From positions 1-64,000 of the forward strand of contig JAOVVO010000158.1 of assembly GCA_028564675.1 (NCBI GenBank): DNA of 64,000 nt, read 5' to 3'. A program made the translations under genes and the position numbers. Below are positions 35,401 through 48,639 of this stretch, one piece after another. Within the stretch, counting starts at the first letter, position 1, and the number at the start of each line of letters is the position of its first letter. A model generated the notes under the pieces. It ran no database searches, was not told where the DNA came from, and saw only the letters and a list, made by a program, of their open reading frames with translations. Source of the DNA: Onchocerca lupi. Taxonomy: Eukaryota; Nematoda; Chromadorea; Rhabditida; Onchocercidae.

Positions 35401-36372
35401 TAGAACAAGATCTAAAATATAGTTGAAAAGAATTCTTCAGACAATACCGATGATCAGAAACTTATTATACTTTTAGTATCAAGTTCGATTCTCCTCTCTC
35501 TCTTTCTCATATTTCATCCCGCTATCCCATCTTTTTCCATATCCTATCTTTTTTCCGTTTCTTGAATTCTTTTTCCTAATTTTGAAGTTAAATTTCAGCA
35601 AATACATTCAACAACTCATTTCCTTAAAAATTTTGTAGCTGAGAAGTGTTTTGCTTCATCCGAGGCAATTTGCGAGCAAAATTTAATTGCATCTTCAAAT
35701 GAATCGACGCGAATGAATTCTGCAAAAGCTAACCCTGTCCTCCCCCATTCCCCCGTTCTTCCCTGTCCCCCGCCCCCATCCTTCGTATCAATTTCATTCT
35801 CTTTCAAGAGCTTATCGCCTTTTCTCCAGCATGAACAGCAATGATCGAAAAGATTCAAATTTGATAAGGAGAAGATGTGGGCATGGAAGGAAGGGTAATG
35901 TAATAAAATTGGAACTATGGGATGGATCTTCAATTGACTATTCAAATTGCTAAGAAATGCAAAAAGATGAAAAAAAAAAAAAGAGAAAAAAAGAAAATTA
36001 CATTCTTGGAATGCTTCACATATCATATTTCTTTTTTAACGTCTTAGATAAATGATAAGAGAGACACTATTCTATGGATTGTTGAAGGAAGATTTATTTT
36101 GAAAATTTCAGCTTTTAATCGGCTATCTTCAATTAATTTTTCGCTTCCTTAAATCAATTCATTGCTTTTTTTTTTTTGGATCTGCAATTAAAATGTTTTC
36201 CAATTTGTTTCATCTAAATGATCCAAACAATAATTGTATCAGATAGTGTTTCAAACTTATCGCAGATTGAATAGATGGATGATTCTAAAAACTTAAGAGA
36301 ACAACAACAACAACAAAAAAGAAGAAGGATTGCGCGGTAAATGCGTAGAATATTTTTACTGGAAAAGTTGGT

Positions 36373-36544
36373 GCGTGGTATGTTTCTCTATTTGCGTGAT
36401 ATATTTCTCTAGCTATGTGATGTGTTTCTCTATTTGCGCGAGTGTTTGTCTGTTTCCCCAGCCACGTGATGTGCTTCTCTATTTGCGTGATGCATTTCTT
36501 CAGCCACGTGATGTGTTTCTTCATTTGTGATTTGTTTCTCTCTT
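36373..36544. repeat. 21-bp minisatellite (CGTGATGTGTTTCTCTATTTG)
   Basis: About eight imperfect units, most of 21 bp, of two alternating types ending TTTCTCTATTTG or TTTCTTCAGCCA. The period keeps reading frames open on both strands, which explains the repetitive open frames here; no gene structure supports coding. Confidence 0.85.
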
Positions 36545-37278
36545 TGATTGTGTGATGGATTGGGGTGGAGGATAGCTCTTTTCCTTCACGGATAGCTAAA
36601 CGTTCATAGTTCAAGTAATAAATCAAACGTAACATCATTGTGGATACGAAATCATAAGTGACACCTGATGTCTCTGTCGAACTTGAACTTCCACCTCCGA
36701 CCGTCTATTCCTCTCATCTACACTTAGAAACTGTTGGATGAAAAGTTTTTAATCTATTCTCAAACTTTCAATGAATATGATGTCTTGCTTGCTTGGATGG
36801 AACGTAGACTTTGAATGAGTGTGTTCCAAGCAGACCATTTTTGGTAATTATAGGATGAATTAAGAGCTTGAGTTGTCATCGATCATCGACCAAATTCTTT
36901 TTATTATCATCAGAAAGCAATATCATCGAATTCAATTCCCTCTGAAGCGTCTCATTTCATAGTCAGTTGCATGCGACGAAACGGAAGGCGGAGTGAAATT
37001 TTATGTAAAAATGTGCAATTGAGGATTGTCTCCAGATGTGTTATTTTGTTTGGATGGTCATTAGATCTGTTGAGGCTTAAAAAAAGTGGGAAAGGGATCT
37101 TTGAAGGTTCCTTCAAATCTTTGAAGAAAAAAAAATTTCCTCCATTAAAAAGAACGCATCTTCAGGGAGTGCATTTTATTGGACAAAAGAAATTTATCGA
37201 CTTTCGCATTGAATTATTTATCGTTATCATCTCTTTTTCCGATTTACTTCTTATTTGCTAAAAATGTCCATTATTTGC

Positions 37279-37280
37279 AG
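37279..37280 (+). promoter_or_regulatory. Candidate trans-splice acceptor of dyrb-1
   Basis: ATTATTTGCAG ends 11 nt before the dyrb-1 ATG, with no upstream exon recognised. A lone acceptor this close to the start is typical of SL1 addition. Confidence 0.5.
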
Positions 37281-37291
37281 CTGCTGAAGAA

Positions 37292-37703
37292 ATGGCAGAT
37301 GTTGAAGAAACTCTAAACAGAATTCAGAGTCAAAAGAATGTTGCCGGTGTTATCATTATGGATTCGTCCGGTACCAACTTATATGTTCTTTTTCATCACT
37401 ATATCCTTCATTCTTTATCAATTCATTTCACTGATTTTGATCTCAGTATTGTTATGTGGTCGTTTTGAACATACTGTTTTCATAGGTCGAGCAATTCGGT
37501 CAACATTAGATGATGAAACTACACAACAGTATTGTGTTTTGTTGCATCAGTTATGTGATAAATCAAAAAGTGTTATTCGCGAATTGGATAGCTCAAATGA
37601 TCTCACATTCTTAAGATTACGTACGAGAAAACATGAAATAATGATCGCACCGGACAAAGATTTCCTGTTGGCTGTAATTCAGAACATTTCTGCGCAGTTT
37701 TAA
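37292..37703 (+). CDS. dyrb-1: Dynein light chain roadblock/LC7 (DYNLRB)
   Basis: Two exons (37292-37370 and 37486-37703) joined by a 115-bp intron give 98 aa, the normal size of the family (about 96-98). The start MADVEETL, the central SSGRAIRSTLDDETTQQYC and the C-terminal motifs SSNDLTFLRLRTRKHEIMIA and DKDFLLAVIQN are diagnostic of the roadblock/LC7 fold. The protein forms dimers that bind the dynein intermediate chain and help assemble and load cytoplasmic dynein. A possible 3' splice site lies 11 nt upstream of the ATG. The next gene on the same strand, atad-3, starts 814 bp after the stop. Confidence 0.95.
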
Positions 37704-38517
37704 TTGTATAGTTTATTACAATTTCTATTCTTATGTTTATTTATTCTTTATTTATTTATTCTTATTTACAATTTCTATTCTTATGTATACTACTTTTGTG
37801 TAATAAGTTTTCCAACATTTTTAATATACGGGAAAGATAATATGTTGGAGTATAGCATATTTATGTAAAATAGATTGATACAAGAGTGAAAAGAAGCGTG
37901 GGACCAAGGAAAAAAAAGATAAGTGTACTACTTGTCATTAGAACCATTTTAAAATAGATTGATATAAAAACGGAAAAAGGGTGGGGCTGAGGGAAAAATA
38001 AGATAAATGTACAGTTTGTCATTAAACCATTTAGAAATGGGGATATAAAATTCAGTGTGATATTATTTTGTTATTTTGAGTGTTTGCTGAGAAATGAATT
38101 AAATTTGAATGTCTTTATTGTATTATTATACTTCGTCATTAAACCGTGATAAAATTAACATTTTTTTCTTTTTGACCTTTTGTTTAAACAACGTTTTGCG
38201 GAAGTTTCACCATGATTTTACTACAATTTTTTTTTAGTAGGCATTTTTGTATTGCTGTATTATTTAGCATTTTTTGTTTACATGAAAAATCATGGAACCA
38301 AATATTTGCCGTATTACTGATAATTTTAAAAAATGTGAAAAGAGAAAAAGAATAGAACAATATTCCTGAACTCATTGATTTTCTTACCACAAAATTCCCA
38401 CTTTTCTATTTTTGTCTCTTATTTACAAGTTATTAGGGAAGAAAATTTTTGCTAAATTAACGTTTTGACATTGTATTGTTTTGAAACGAATTCAGTGTCT
38501 ATTTCTAGGTACGCAGC
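37704..38517. other. Spacer between dyrb-1 and atad-3
   Basis: AT-rich spacer with a short duplicated stretch (TTATTTATTCTTATTTACAATTTCTATTCTTATG-like, about 37716-37785). Two related segments around ATAGATTGATA...TAAGATAAATGTAC lie at about 37869-37935 and 37956-38020. No exon is seen. It should hold the dyrb-1 3' UTR. Confidence 0.6.
38507..38508 (+). promoter_or_regulatory. Candidate trans-splice acceptor of atad-3
   Basis: A TATTTCTAG ends 9 nt before the atad-3 ATG at 38518. It is a good 3' splice site without a partner exon in view, consistent with leader addition. Confidence 0.5.
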
Positions 38518-41500
38518 ATGCCTAGTTTTTTTGACGCGCTTGGGTTAGGTTCACGAGAAGTATCGTCAGGGAATGTCTTACAGACACCTACTACTGATTC
38601 GACATCCGGTAAGTTGCAGTATTTGAAATAATCAACTTAATTTATGATTATGGATTTTTCTTTCTTTTGGACATTACGATGACAAGCATATAATCATCAC
38701 ATAGCATTTAGATAACTTTATTCGCTGAATATTCTGATAGAAGATTCATGCTGTGATATGTTTCGAAAATCTTCCAGAAACTCTGAATATATATACATAA
38801 TTTATGAAAAGCGTTATCAGGAAAATATGACATTACATGCATTTATTATGGTTGCCTATGTTGCATTTATTCGTGGTACTTCACAAATTCTTGAGGTGTA
38901 TAAACAGTATAGATGAAATGATAACTTGAGTACGTTAAAAGTTTTAAAGGAATGTTTATGAGATGTTCATGAAGTGCTTAAAATTAAATTTGTTTCAGGT
39001 TCTGATGATAATGCATCAAAAGGAAGTAATGCAAAAGCACAAACACAGATGCAGAAAGGATATTCGTTTGATTCTTCAGCGTTGGAACGTGCGGCTGATG
39101 CTGCGCGACAGCTAGAAAGATCTCGAAATGCCAAGGAAGCATTTGAAATAGCACGATTGCAGGAATATACGAAGCAGAAAGAATATGAGGCGGCTGCTAA
39201 GGTATATTTGAAAAGTAAAATTTTAAGAAGTTTACGAAGAAAACGATACGGGTTCTTGGACTTGAAAGATTTCATGAGCGTATAGTAACATTATTTGACA
39301 GCCAGCTACATACTTTGGCGAAGTATGACTAAATTTTTCTGATTCAGACATCTTAAGTCCAGAACTTTCATTCTGTTTTCCAAATAATTTTATTGATTTT
39401 TGATATATTGCAGCAAGCAGAATTACAAATGCAATCACTTCGAACAGAACAAATACGTGTTGCGGAAGAAGAAAGACGTAAAACTTTAATTGAAGAAACA
39501 AGGCATGCGCGTGCCGTAAGTAAACATTTTGAGATTCGGAATGTCATTTTTGATATAATTTGATCTATATGTTTTGAAAAAGAAAGCTTTAGAGAGCAGA
39601 ACATCAAGACCAGTTGGCGCGCAAACGGCAAGAAGAGGAGCTAGCGACAAAAGCACGCATGCAAGCTGAAAGTTTGAAAAAACAAGAAGAAAGTGTGCGA
39701 AAGCAGGAAGCTATGAGAAGAGGTAATATTTATCGTATTCAGTTCCAGTTTCTGTGATTATATGGCTCTTGCAAACTTTTGTAAATTATCCAGTAATCGA
39801 TTCTGTTATATGTCAAGATAATGTTCGAAATACTTGTGGTTTCTCAGTCATCGTCACTCTCCTCAGTTATTGGTTGGTAAATCAATGTGTTATCGAATAT
39901 TTTAAATGGAATATTGAATGTTATCAAGTATGGATCTTTCGGGAGTGGAAGAAGGAATTTCAGTCTTGTGAGTTTTCAGTAAATCGAAAAATATTGTCAT
40001 TGCATGTACAACTATTTCAGCTACTGTTGAACACGAATTAGCTTTGAAACATAAATATGATCTGGAAAAAGTGCAAGCTGAAACTCATGCTAGAGCTAAA
40101 GCTGCTCGTGAAAATCGTGATGTTAATTTAGAACAGCTGCGTGCAACTGAAGAGGAACGGAGAAAAACTACAATTGAAAAAATTAAGTTAGTATTTTAAG
40201 CATATAATGAGGATTTTTTCTACCATTATTATTAATAATACGATTTTGTAATTTATCTTTAACGTTGGTCGGTTAATACAATTATTTTATATTTTCTGTT
40301 GACATCCATAACATATTACCAAATCTCATTTATTTAAAAAAATGTGAATATTTTTTCTACCACTTGAGATGCTAAATTATGAATTCGTCGGCGGCATTCA
40401 CTACCATTTAATGAACATTAAGAAGTTTGATTTGCCGAGTCTTACTCGACTTTCAGTACATCATTATTTCGGGACGATGAAAATCTTTGTTTTATTCTTT
40501 GAGCATGTTTAGAATATTTCATAAGCACAAAAAAATGAAACTTATATAAATCTTAATAATAAGATAAAATGTCTCATTCATTATTAAGATTTGTAGGACT
40601 AGTGGAGCAGTTTTAGGAGCTGGACTTCAAGAATTTTTTAACGATCCAAAAAAAATCTTCTCAGCTGTTAGTATTTTTTGATTTTGTACATTTAATTTAT
40701 AAAAATTGTTTTAAAAATTAATATGTGGTAGTGATTTCTAATATATTAATTAAAAAATCAAAAAATGCTTTTTTTAGGTGCGTAAGTTTATATAAATAAA
40801 TTGGCTCAATTGCTTCATGTGTGAATAACAATTTTTCTGCTTTTTAGAACCAGTGGATTTTTTTCTGATTTTTTACAGGTTGGTAGTTTAACTATGCTTG
40901 CTGTTGGTTTGTATGGTGCTAAACGAGGTACAGCAGTTGTCGCTCGTCAGATCGAATCACGATGGGGAAAACCGAGTTTAGTTCGAGATACTTCACGTAT
41001 AACTTTCTCAGAACTATTGAGACATCCCATCAAGACATTTAGAACATCTTTTCGATCTCAGGATGATCCATTGAAAGGAATTATTTTAAGTGTAAGTATT
41101 GCCTCATTAAATTAAATTTTTAGCTTCAATTTTCCTTAATGGATTTTTATTTCCAGTAATGGAGGAAAAAGATTTTTTCAGCCGGAGTTAGAAGCACATT
41201 TGCGAGATATCGCGATAACTACGAGAAATACAAAGCGGAATCATGGCCTTTTTCGGAACATATTATTTTATGGTCCACCTGGTACTGGCAAAACTCTTTT
41301 TGCCAAAGTATGTTTGACATCAGATAGAGAATGGAAACATTATGCTTATAATTTTTTTATCTCCATTGTTTCGTTCGGAACATTTTGCTGGACGTATTAA
41401 CATATTTGATTGTTTAAATTTAAGCATACCAAATTCATATAGAGAAGTATTAAGACATTATCTCTTAAATGATGATGGGACTTTTGTTTTTCGAATTTTA

Positions 41501-43503
41501 GAACTTTTTTATTTTCATTTTAGTAGCATAGTTTTATTATAAGTAATGGTAGAATAAATTCATGGATTCATAATTTTAATTTGTTCCAGAGTTTAGCTCA
41601 TCATTCGGGTTTGGATTATGCTGTCATGACTGGTGGTGATGTAGCACCTTTGGGACATGATGGCGTTTCTGCGATGCATAAAGTTTTTGATTGGGCCGAG
41701 CACACTAGAAAGGGGTAAAAAGATTCATTTTTGCAATATTTTTACGGAAAGCTATTTTACGATAACTGATTCATATAAATGGAATAAGTTTGGTATTCAT
41801 TAAGACCTTTTAAATTTTTTATAATCGAATAGTTAAAATTGTATTCCATCGTTCTTCAGTATGTTGCTTATGTGCCAAAAGCTAATATTTTATATGGATT
41901 ACTTTTTAGATTTATTATAGATTGAGAAAGTTGGTATTTTAAGTTTTTTTTGATTATATTCATATATTTCTTTTTTCTAGTTTGGTGCTCTTTATCGATG
42001 AAGCTGATGCTTTTTTGCGTAAGAGAGCAACTGAGCAGATAAGTGAGAGTATGCGCGCAACATTGAATGCATTTCTATTTAGAACCGGTGAACAATCTAG
42101 AAAGTAAATTTTCTGTATTGTCTAAATAATGATTCTTATGATTTGTACACTTCTTAAATATACAGTTTGCTAAAGTTTGGATACTGGAGCCAAAGTGCAT
42201 TTAGTTTATTTTTAGCAGTTTTTTCCTTCATTAAAATCATCAATTGCTTTTTTAAGATTCATGCTAGTTGTCGCTTCAAATCAGCCGGAACAGTTTGATT
42301 GGGCTGTGAACGATCGTTTGGATGAATTAGTTGAATTCAAGTTACCCGGTATGGTTTTATAAGTAATGCAAGGGGTAAATACTGGATTTGATTTATGATT
42401 TATGTTTGGGACCCTATTTTTACAAGCAATACGAGATTGTAAAATACTGGATTTGGTTTCATGATTTTTATCTTCCCTATTTGAGAAATTGCTTTAAGAA
42501 TAATTGAGCAACTTTCTTTTTATTTCTATTTCATCCATGAAAGATGATGAGTCATCTGCTTTTGATGCAATTTATTTCAAAGCTTTTGAGATTAAATACA
42601 GTTTGATTTTCATAGATGCTGAAAAATTTCAGGTCCTGCGGAACGTGAACGTATCATATTACAGTATTTTGATAAGTACATTGCTGCACCAGCTATGTCA
42701 GGTTCCAAAAAAGCACGCTTGAAGTTAGCAGACTTTGACTGGGTCAAAAAATGCGCTGATATTGCGCAAAAGACAGATGGAATGAGTGGTCGGCAGTTGT
42801 CCAAGCTTGTCATTAGCTGGCAGGTGGTTAAATTGAAACATTATAACTGGCATATGTTGTGACTGCGCTATAGAAGTTTGTAGAAATATTTAATTTATGA
42901 AAACGTTTATTTCGGATTGTATTTATTGGGAAGTCAATTAGGTATTAGAATTTAGGCAAAAAAATAGATTTATTTCAGATTAAAGAAAATAAAGAAACAA
43001 ATAAATAAAGCGTCACTTGCAACTCATTTCGAATTTGGATATGCAAGTGTAATATCTAATTATAGCATTCATGTCTTAGGCAGCGGCATATGCTTCCGAA
43101 GATGGCGTACTTACGACCGAAATGATTGATCATTGCACAAAAGAAATGGTAGATCAACACAAGCAAAAGATTATGTGGCTCGATAGAGAACAATTATCTG
43201 TGAGGCAGTTTGGACACAGGGTAGATCTTCAAAATCGATTATTAGCATGATGTTAAAATCTATTAGAACTTATTATAATTAGAAATTTCACTTATGAAAG
43301 GAATGATTAGGAGGAATTTATTTTTAAAAATCTTCAAATTTTTAGAAATAAGTCAAAAAGTTTTCGTTTTTGGTTTTAAAGTTTCAAGTATTTTAATGCG
43401 ATCATCATATTTATCAAATTTTCTGGTGCAAAAATATCTATTGAAATTTCAGGCACCAAAAGAATTGCCACCGAAATTTCAAAATGAAAGAGCAGTATCG
43501 TAA
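38518..43503 (+). CDS. atad-3: ATAD3 mitochondrial inner-membrane AAA+ ATPase
   Basis: Fourteen exons: 38518-38608, 38999-39201, 39414-39515, 39593-39722, 40021-40186, 40597-40666, 40879-41091, 41182-41307, 41590-41714, 41981-42103, 42257-42348, 42633-42823, 43080-43220, 43453-43503. They join to 607 aa, close to C. elegans and human ATAD3. The N-terminal half is a charged coiled coil (about residues 60-225). A membrane helix lies near residues 253-271 (VGSLTMLAVGLYGA). The AAA+ core has Walker A GPPGTGKT (356-363), Walker B LVLFIDEADAF (410-420), a sensor-1 Asn in VVASNQPEQFD (N458) and an Arg-finger region NDRLDE (R470). In the family the protein spans the mitochondrial inner membrane, organises nucleoids and contact sites, and is essential for larval growth in C. 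elegans. All catalytic motifs are intact. Confidence 0.96.
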
Positions 43504-44739
43504 AAGTTGATTTTATCTAGTTCTCAAAGATTGTTTTCATTATTTTATGACAAATTGTAAATGTTACTTGTTAATTTGTTATAAAATTTACATCTGCGGA
43601 ATATTTTCTGACTCATAAACCATATTTTAGATAAATATTAAAATTTTTAAAGTACGGATTCGGCAAAAAATTGCCATCGTTAAAATATTTGGATGATGAA
43701 AATTAGTTCTAAGACATAAGAATTTGATTGTAATCTGACATTTCTATCCAAATAAGAAGTTTGGAAAAGAATCTTAAAATTATTTGATTAATTTTAATTC
43801 AAAGTGTAGTACTTTTGTAAATAGTAACTGCATTTGAATAGAGATGCAACTAAGAAGAACAGATTTGGCGTTGTCCATGCATAATATAATACATTTTGGA
43901 TGAAAGAAACTAGAAGCCGAATTTAATATAACTTTAATCGCTTGCCGGGAATTATTTCGAAGTTACTGGCCGAATGTTTCTGACTTTAATCCAGTTCAGG
44001 CTAATGTTTTAGAGTGTGTGCAGCCAATTCGGGTTAGTGCAAATTGATGAAGTTTACCAAATTATATCGCTTTGCGGTATATCTCTGCAATATATTTTCA
44101 TTTTAAATCATTTAGAATTGAGAAAATGTGCGGTATGAATTTTGGAATTGAATTAGGAGATTTTCAGACTCTATTATCCCAAGATATTCGCATTGATTAA
44201 TAAATTTATTTATAGAATTTCATTATAGAAGTTCAATTATAGAAGAAAACTAGTTATAGAAGTTCAATTATAGAATTTCACTCAGTCTTTTTTAAAAGAT
44301 TCGGAATGGTTCTGCCATTATCACAATTGGAGCAAGTTTCCAACATTTTTATTGTCTTCTGCAATTAGCTTTCATTTGATCTAAACCATTATTTAGAAAA
44401 AATGCATTATTTTACTATTCGTTATTGTAATTACGCGTTCACAGCAATATCATTTTCATTCTTCCTAAGACAATAATATGGCATATAACAATTTAGTTGA
44501 GATTGTCAATTGATAGGTAAAAGTGACCAAAAATACGTTAATGTAAGTTTTTACGAGTTAAGAAGTATGGAATTGTGGTAAAAACTTAAGTACGAGAAAT
44601 GATAGCTGAATATCTGGATCTAATCCTACCTAGATTAGTCAAGGATGAGAAATAATATTCGGTGCTGATGAATGTTGATAGCAAATAAAAATTTGGAACT
44701 AAAATGAAAAGAGAAGGATGAATTGAAGGGAATGATTAG

Positions 44740-45175
44740 AGAATAGTGGAATATTGGCCTATGGTTTTGTTGGTAGGCTAACCTGATAACCCTGTACTAA
44801 TTTTAATCATAGGCGTAATAAGGTGATAAGTTGTTGTTTTGTTGTTTTCACGTTGGTTTATTCAAGCAGCATTATCATTTCATTAAGTTCTAGTAAAATG
44901 AGCCTTTCGTAGGACATATTATCAGTAGATGAATCAATAATGTCTTCTTGGCTTCTAACTATCTCATTGAATGTGAGAAGAAATGATATCAGTATTAACA
45001 GTTTGCCCGAATCATATCCTGACTTATCTCATTACGTATAGTATTAATTAGCCTAACGTTATCAGTTGGCCTACCTAACAAATTAGGAGGCCAATATTCT
45101 AGTGCTTACTATTATTTAACCTAGAGTTATCGATTGGCCTACCCGAAAAATCATAGACCAACATTTCCAGTGCTC
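44740..45175. repeat. MITE-like foldback with ~50-bp inverted arms
   Basis: The reverse complement of 44740-44790 aligns with 45059-45110 (shared GTTATCAG, GCCTACC, AACAAA, GGCCAATATTC) at roughly 80% by eye. A third, diverged copy in direct orientation follows at 45126-45175. No transposase frame lies between the arms. Confidence 0.65.
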
Positions 45176-48100
45176 TTTAATCATTTTCTTCATTCTATTC
45201 TTATTTTCAATTCAATTTCAATTTAGTTCCTATCTGGAGGTGTCTACTCAACGGGTGACCAAGCAACCGAGGAACATTGAATGGCACCATCAAGTGACAA
45301 CATCAACATCAATAACAATAAACAGCATCAATTTGATCTTCCCTGTCTATTTTCAGATCATTTTTTTGGGCAATAGTCTTCAGTTTCGGACAGCGGTCAT
45401 CAAACAGTTCGAATCATTAAATTGCTATTATTGTATTATCACTGTCATCACAATTAGTAGCCAAAACAACAATGAAAGAGAATTTTATTCTATAGCTTGG
45501 AATTTTCATCGATTTTTTCTTTTTTTCTTTGCAAACAAAACTTCAATGATTAGTTTCCCCAGCTAATCTTTTCATAATTGAATTTTCATCGTTTTTATCG
45601 ATATCTTATTGATTGCTATTGATTTGATAATTTATTCAATTTTCTTGCTCCTTTATTCATCAACACTTTCGCAGATTTTTTTTTCCTTTTTGTATAGTTT
45701 TATTTAAAAACAATATCCATATTTATGTTTATTAATTTCAAATTTCATTTTTTTTTTAAATCCTTCTTTTGCTCCGATTTTTTACATTCTATTAATCCCA
45801 AATTTGTTTAGCTTTTACATTTTTATTTCTATTTTAATTTATTTAATGAATAATAATAATTTGATGTGCAAAAATAATTTTATTCTGAAAATATTATGCG
45901 TTAGTAGGTTTTGATAACATGTGGGTCGCTTACTCTTAATTAAAATAATTGAAATTTTTAAGAATAATTGAAATTTCAATTCCAGCCAGTTACTATTACT
46001 CTAAACAGTTATCAGCTTTACAAGCGGATAATTTAAATTTCGTAAAAATTTCATTGATTTGGGTTTATAGAATAGAATTTGTAACATTTTAATTATTGGA
46101 GTCTTTTCTTTCTTTCTTTTTAAAAAAATTTTAATCTTGGCAAAGTTTAGTGTAATTTTTTTTTTTTTTTAAATAAAAATAAAATGAATGATTGTTGTTT
46201 GTATCCTTTCTCACTTGTTGTTGATGTTTTGTATGGATGGAAAAATAAGCGGTACGACGTGGTACCACAAACAACAATGCAATAGGATTGAAATCACCCA
46301 GTCGACTTTTCGATTATTATCATTTGAAAAAAATTTTTGAAAGATTTATACATTACGATGGAATTTCTTTATTTCATTCCTTCAATAAAGACAAAAAGAC
46401 GGGAGGAGGTATTGTAGGACGAGAAGCTGAAAATATTCATTCGATTTGTCTGAAAAATGACCATTCAAACAAACGTACGAATAGATAGATGGACAAACAT
46501 TTTTTAAAAAAATGCATTTTAAAAATGGTCTGCAATTTACCATCGATAAATGAAATTTGATTTTTTATTTTTTATTTCAATATTTTATTTTTCCAAAAAA
46601 TAAAAGATTTTTTTAAATAATAATTATTTGTTATTTAAACAATGAAAAGAAATTGAAATTGTCTGATTTAGATCAAAATCATCAAATTGTCAATCAAATG
46701 AACCACTGCTCAACGATTAAATGCTTTAAATTCAATATTTCATAGTCAAAATAATTATTGATCGCAAATGGAAAGGAAGGCTTTCCAACCTTGCCAATCT
46801 TATCATTTGTAGTATCAGCATGTAAATCAGATACGATTCATTTCGATTTCAATAATCGCTTTGTAAAACCGGGTTGCGAACCGGTTTGCTCAATCGGATG
46901 AACCTGTTTTTGTTTATTTTGATATAACTGATGTCATCTTGGTTTTAAATGATGAATTTTAATAGTGACATTCCTGTCAGATGTTGCCGAAATAAAGGAT
47001 GAAATACGATCTATCCACCTGGCAGGTATCTGTGGCTCTAATTAATGCAAACGAAATATGGTTTTGAACATAAAGAAATTGTAGAAAGTCCGAAAATTAT
47101 AGAAAGTTTAAAGAAATTGTAGAAAATTGATCAATCATATTTTTCGATAGATCATCTAAGATGAATGACAGAATATTTGTGAAAAGAATGTAGAAAAGGT
47201 AGAAAGAAAACTGCAAAAACTATAGAAAATTTGAAGTAATCTAGTTCAATTAAGTTTGTTTTTTCAGTTAACAAACAATTTCGAGAGTATTTACTTCGAA
47301 AACAATCAATCTGCATGCACTGTATTATCTTTTTGATTGCTAGAAATTTCTTCTATGAATTCAATCATTATTGATCACATTCTTCGATAATTGATCGATA
47401 ATTGATCATCTAAGATGAATGATGAATATTTATGGAATGAATTAAACATAAAAAATTTCTTATAATCTTGATAGTGAAGGATATGAATAGCAAGTGATTC
47501 ATTTATAAATAAATTTTATAGATCACACATGAATGAAAATTTTTTCTTTTAAAGATCAAAGAACGATTTTCAAGGCAATGACTTTCTTTTCAAATGAAGT
47601 ACAGTTTAGAAAAAAATTTCAAATGAAGTTCAGTTTAAAAAAAAAGATCAAATGAAGTAGAATTTTAAAATAACATCAGTTATACAAAAAAATACATTAG
47701 TTTACTTAAATTTAGATATTTAAAATGCATTTTATCAAAATATTATTGACGATCAAAATGTCGAGATTATTAAAAAGCTAATTTAATTAAACCAAATTCT
47801 ATTTAGTTGTTTATGTTGCAATAGCAAAATCGTAAATTATTACAATATAAAGACTTGATGGTTTAGATAAATTTTAGGATAGAACATTGATGGAAAAATC
47901 GATCGATCGAGAAATCAAAATAATGCTATCAGTTAATCATTCAATTTTCAACGAGTAATTTACCTTTTCATTCAAAAAAAAAAAAAAAAAAATCAAATAA
48001 ATCGAAGTTGATAGAAATATCTTGAAGCAAAAAAAGAACTGGAATAGAATGGGTAATTTTTGTAAGGAAAAAGAAATTGTCAATCGAAATTTTAAAAATT

Positions 48101-48554
48101 TATCGCTATGCATTTTACTAGAAATGGACGTCTGAACAGTTTTTGAATGGTTATAATATGCAGTTTGGACAGATCATGAGTTAGATCATTTTTCCTGGTC
48201 ATTTTAATCAGATAGGTCATTTAATAATCCATTGAGATCGTTGTCATTTCTCTTGTAATTTTTTAATTCTTTCTTTTTAAAAAAAAAAAAATAAATAAAT
48301 AAATTTTAATTTCAGCACTTCCAAATCCAATGAAATCGATAATCTTCTTTTTTAATCAAGATTTTAACGCCAGTCAATTTTAGTATAAAATTCTAAATTT
48401 ACATAAACTTCTATATCAAAATTTTTCAATTTCTAAATCTTAATTATCATGAATTGCAGATAAATTTGAAAGGAAAATTTATGACGCATGATTGACTGAT
48501 ATTATCAATCTCAGATATTTTTCTTTTATCAATCTTTATCAACCTTATCTATAA

Positions 48555-48591
48555 GGGAGAGAATAGAGAGAGAGGGAGAGAGAGAGAGAGA
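48555..48591. repeat. GA microsatellite
   Basis: An imperfect (GA)n tract of about 37 bp at the left edge of the GC-richer patch upstream of lin-42. Confidence 0.9.
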
Positions 48592-48639
48592 TACCTTGAT
48601 TACCTAGATATATGGTGATGGTGTATATCGGAATGAATC

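Larger units (their letters stand above)
26548..37291. other. 10.7-kb gene-poor region between lec-1 and dyrb-1
   Basis: No coding exon is supported on either strand. Recognisable contents are A/T tracts (26671-26696, 35160-35183), a 34-bp tandem repeat (28234-28370), a large foldback (28617-28816), a short hairpin (29411-29464), paired TATCGATA motifs (30271-30292) and CTTACCTGTAA-type repeats (30595-30672). A GC-richer patch (about 32220-32470) and a 21-bp minisatellite (36373-36544) follow. Since lec-1 and dyrb-1 diverge from it, the region should contain both promoters. Confidence 0.6.

Noticed and set aside
35616..36026. 136-codon minus-strand frame with a Gly/Arg-rich stretch
   Set aside because: Poly-Phe start from A-tracts; the GC-richer part at 35735-35785 is too short and has no recognisable motif or splice context.
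45240..45566. 108-codon plus-strand frame
   Set aside because: Lies beside the foldback element, Ser/Thr/Ile-rich, no domain or splice partner.
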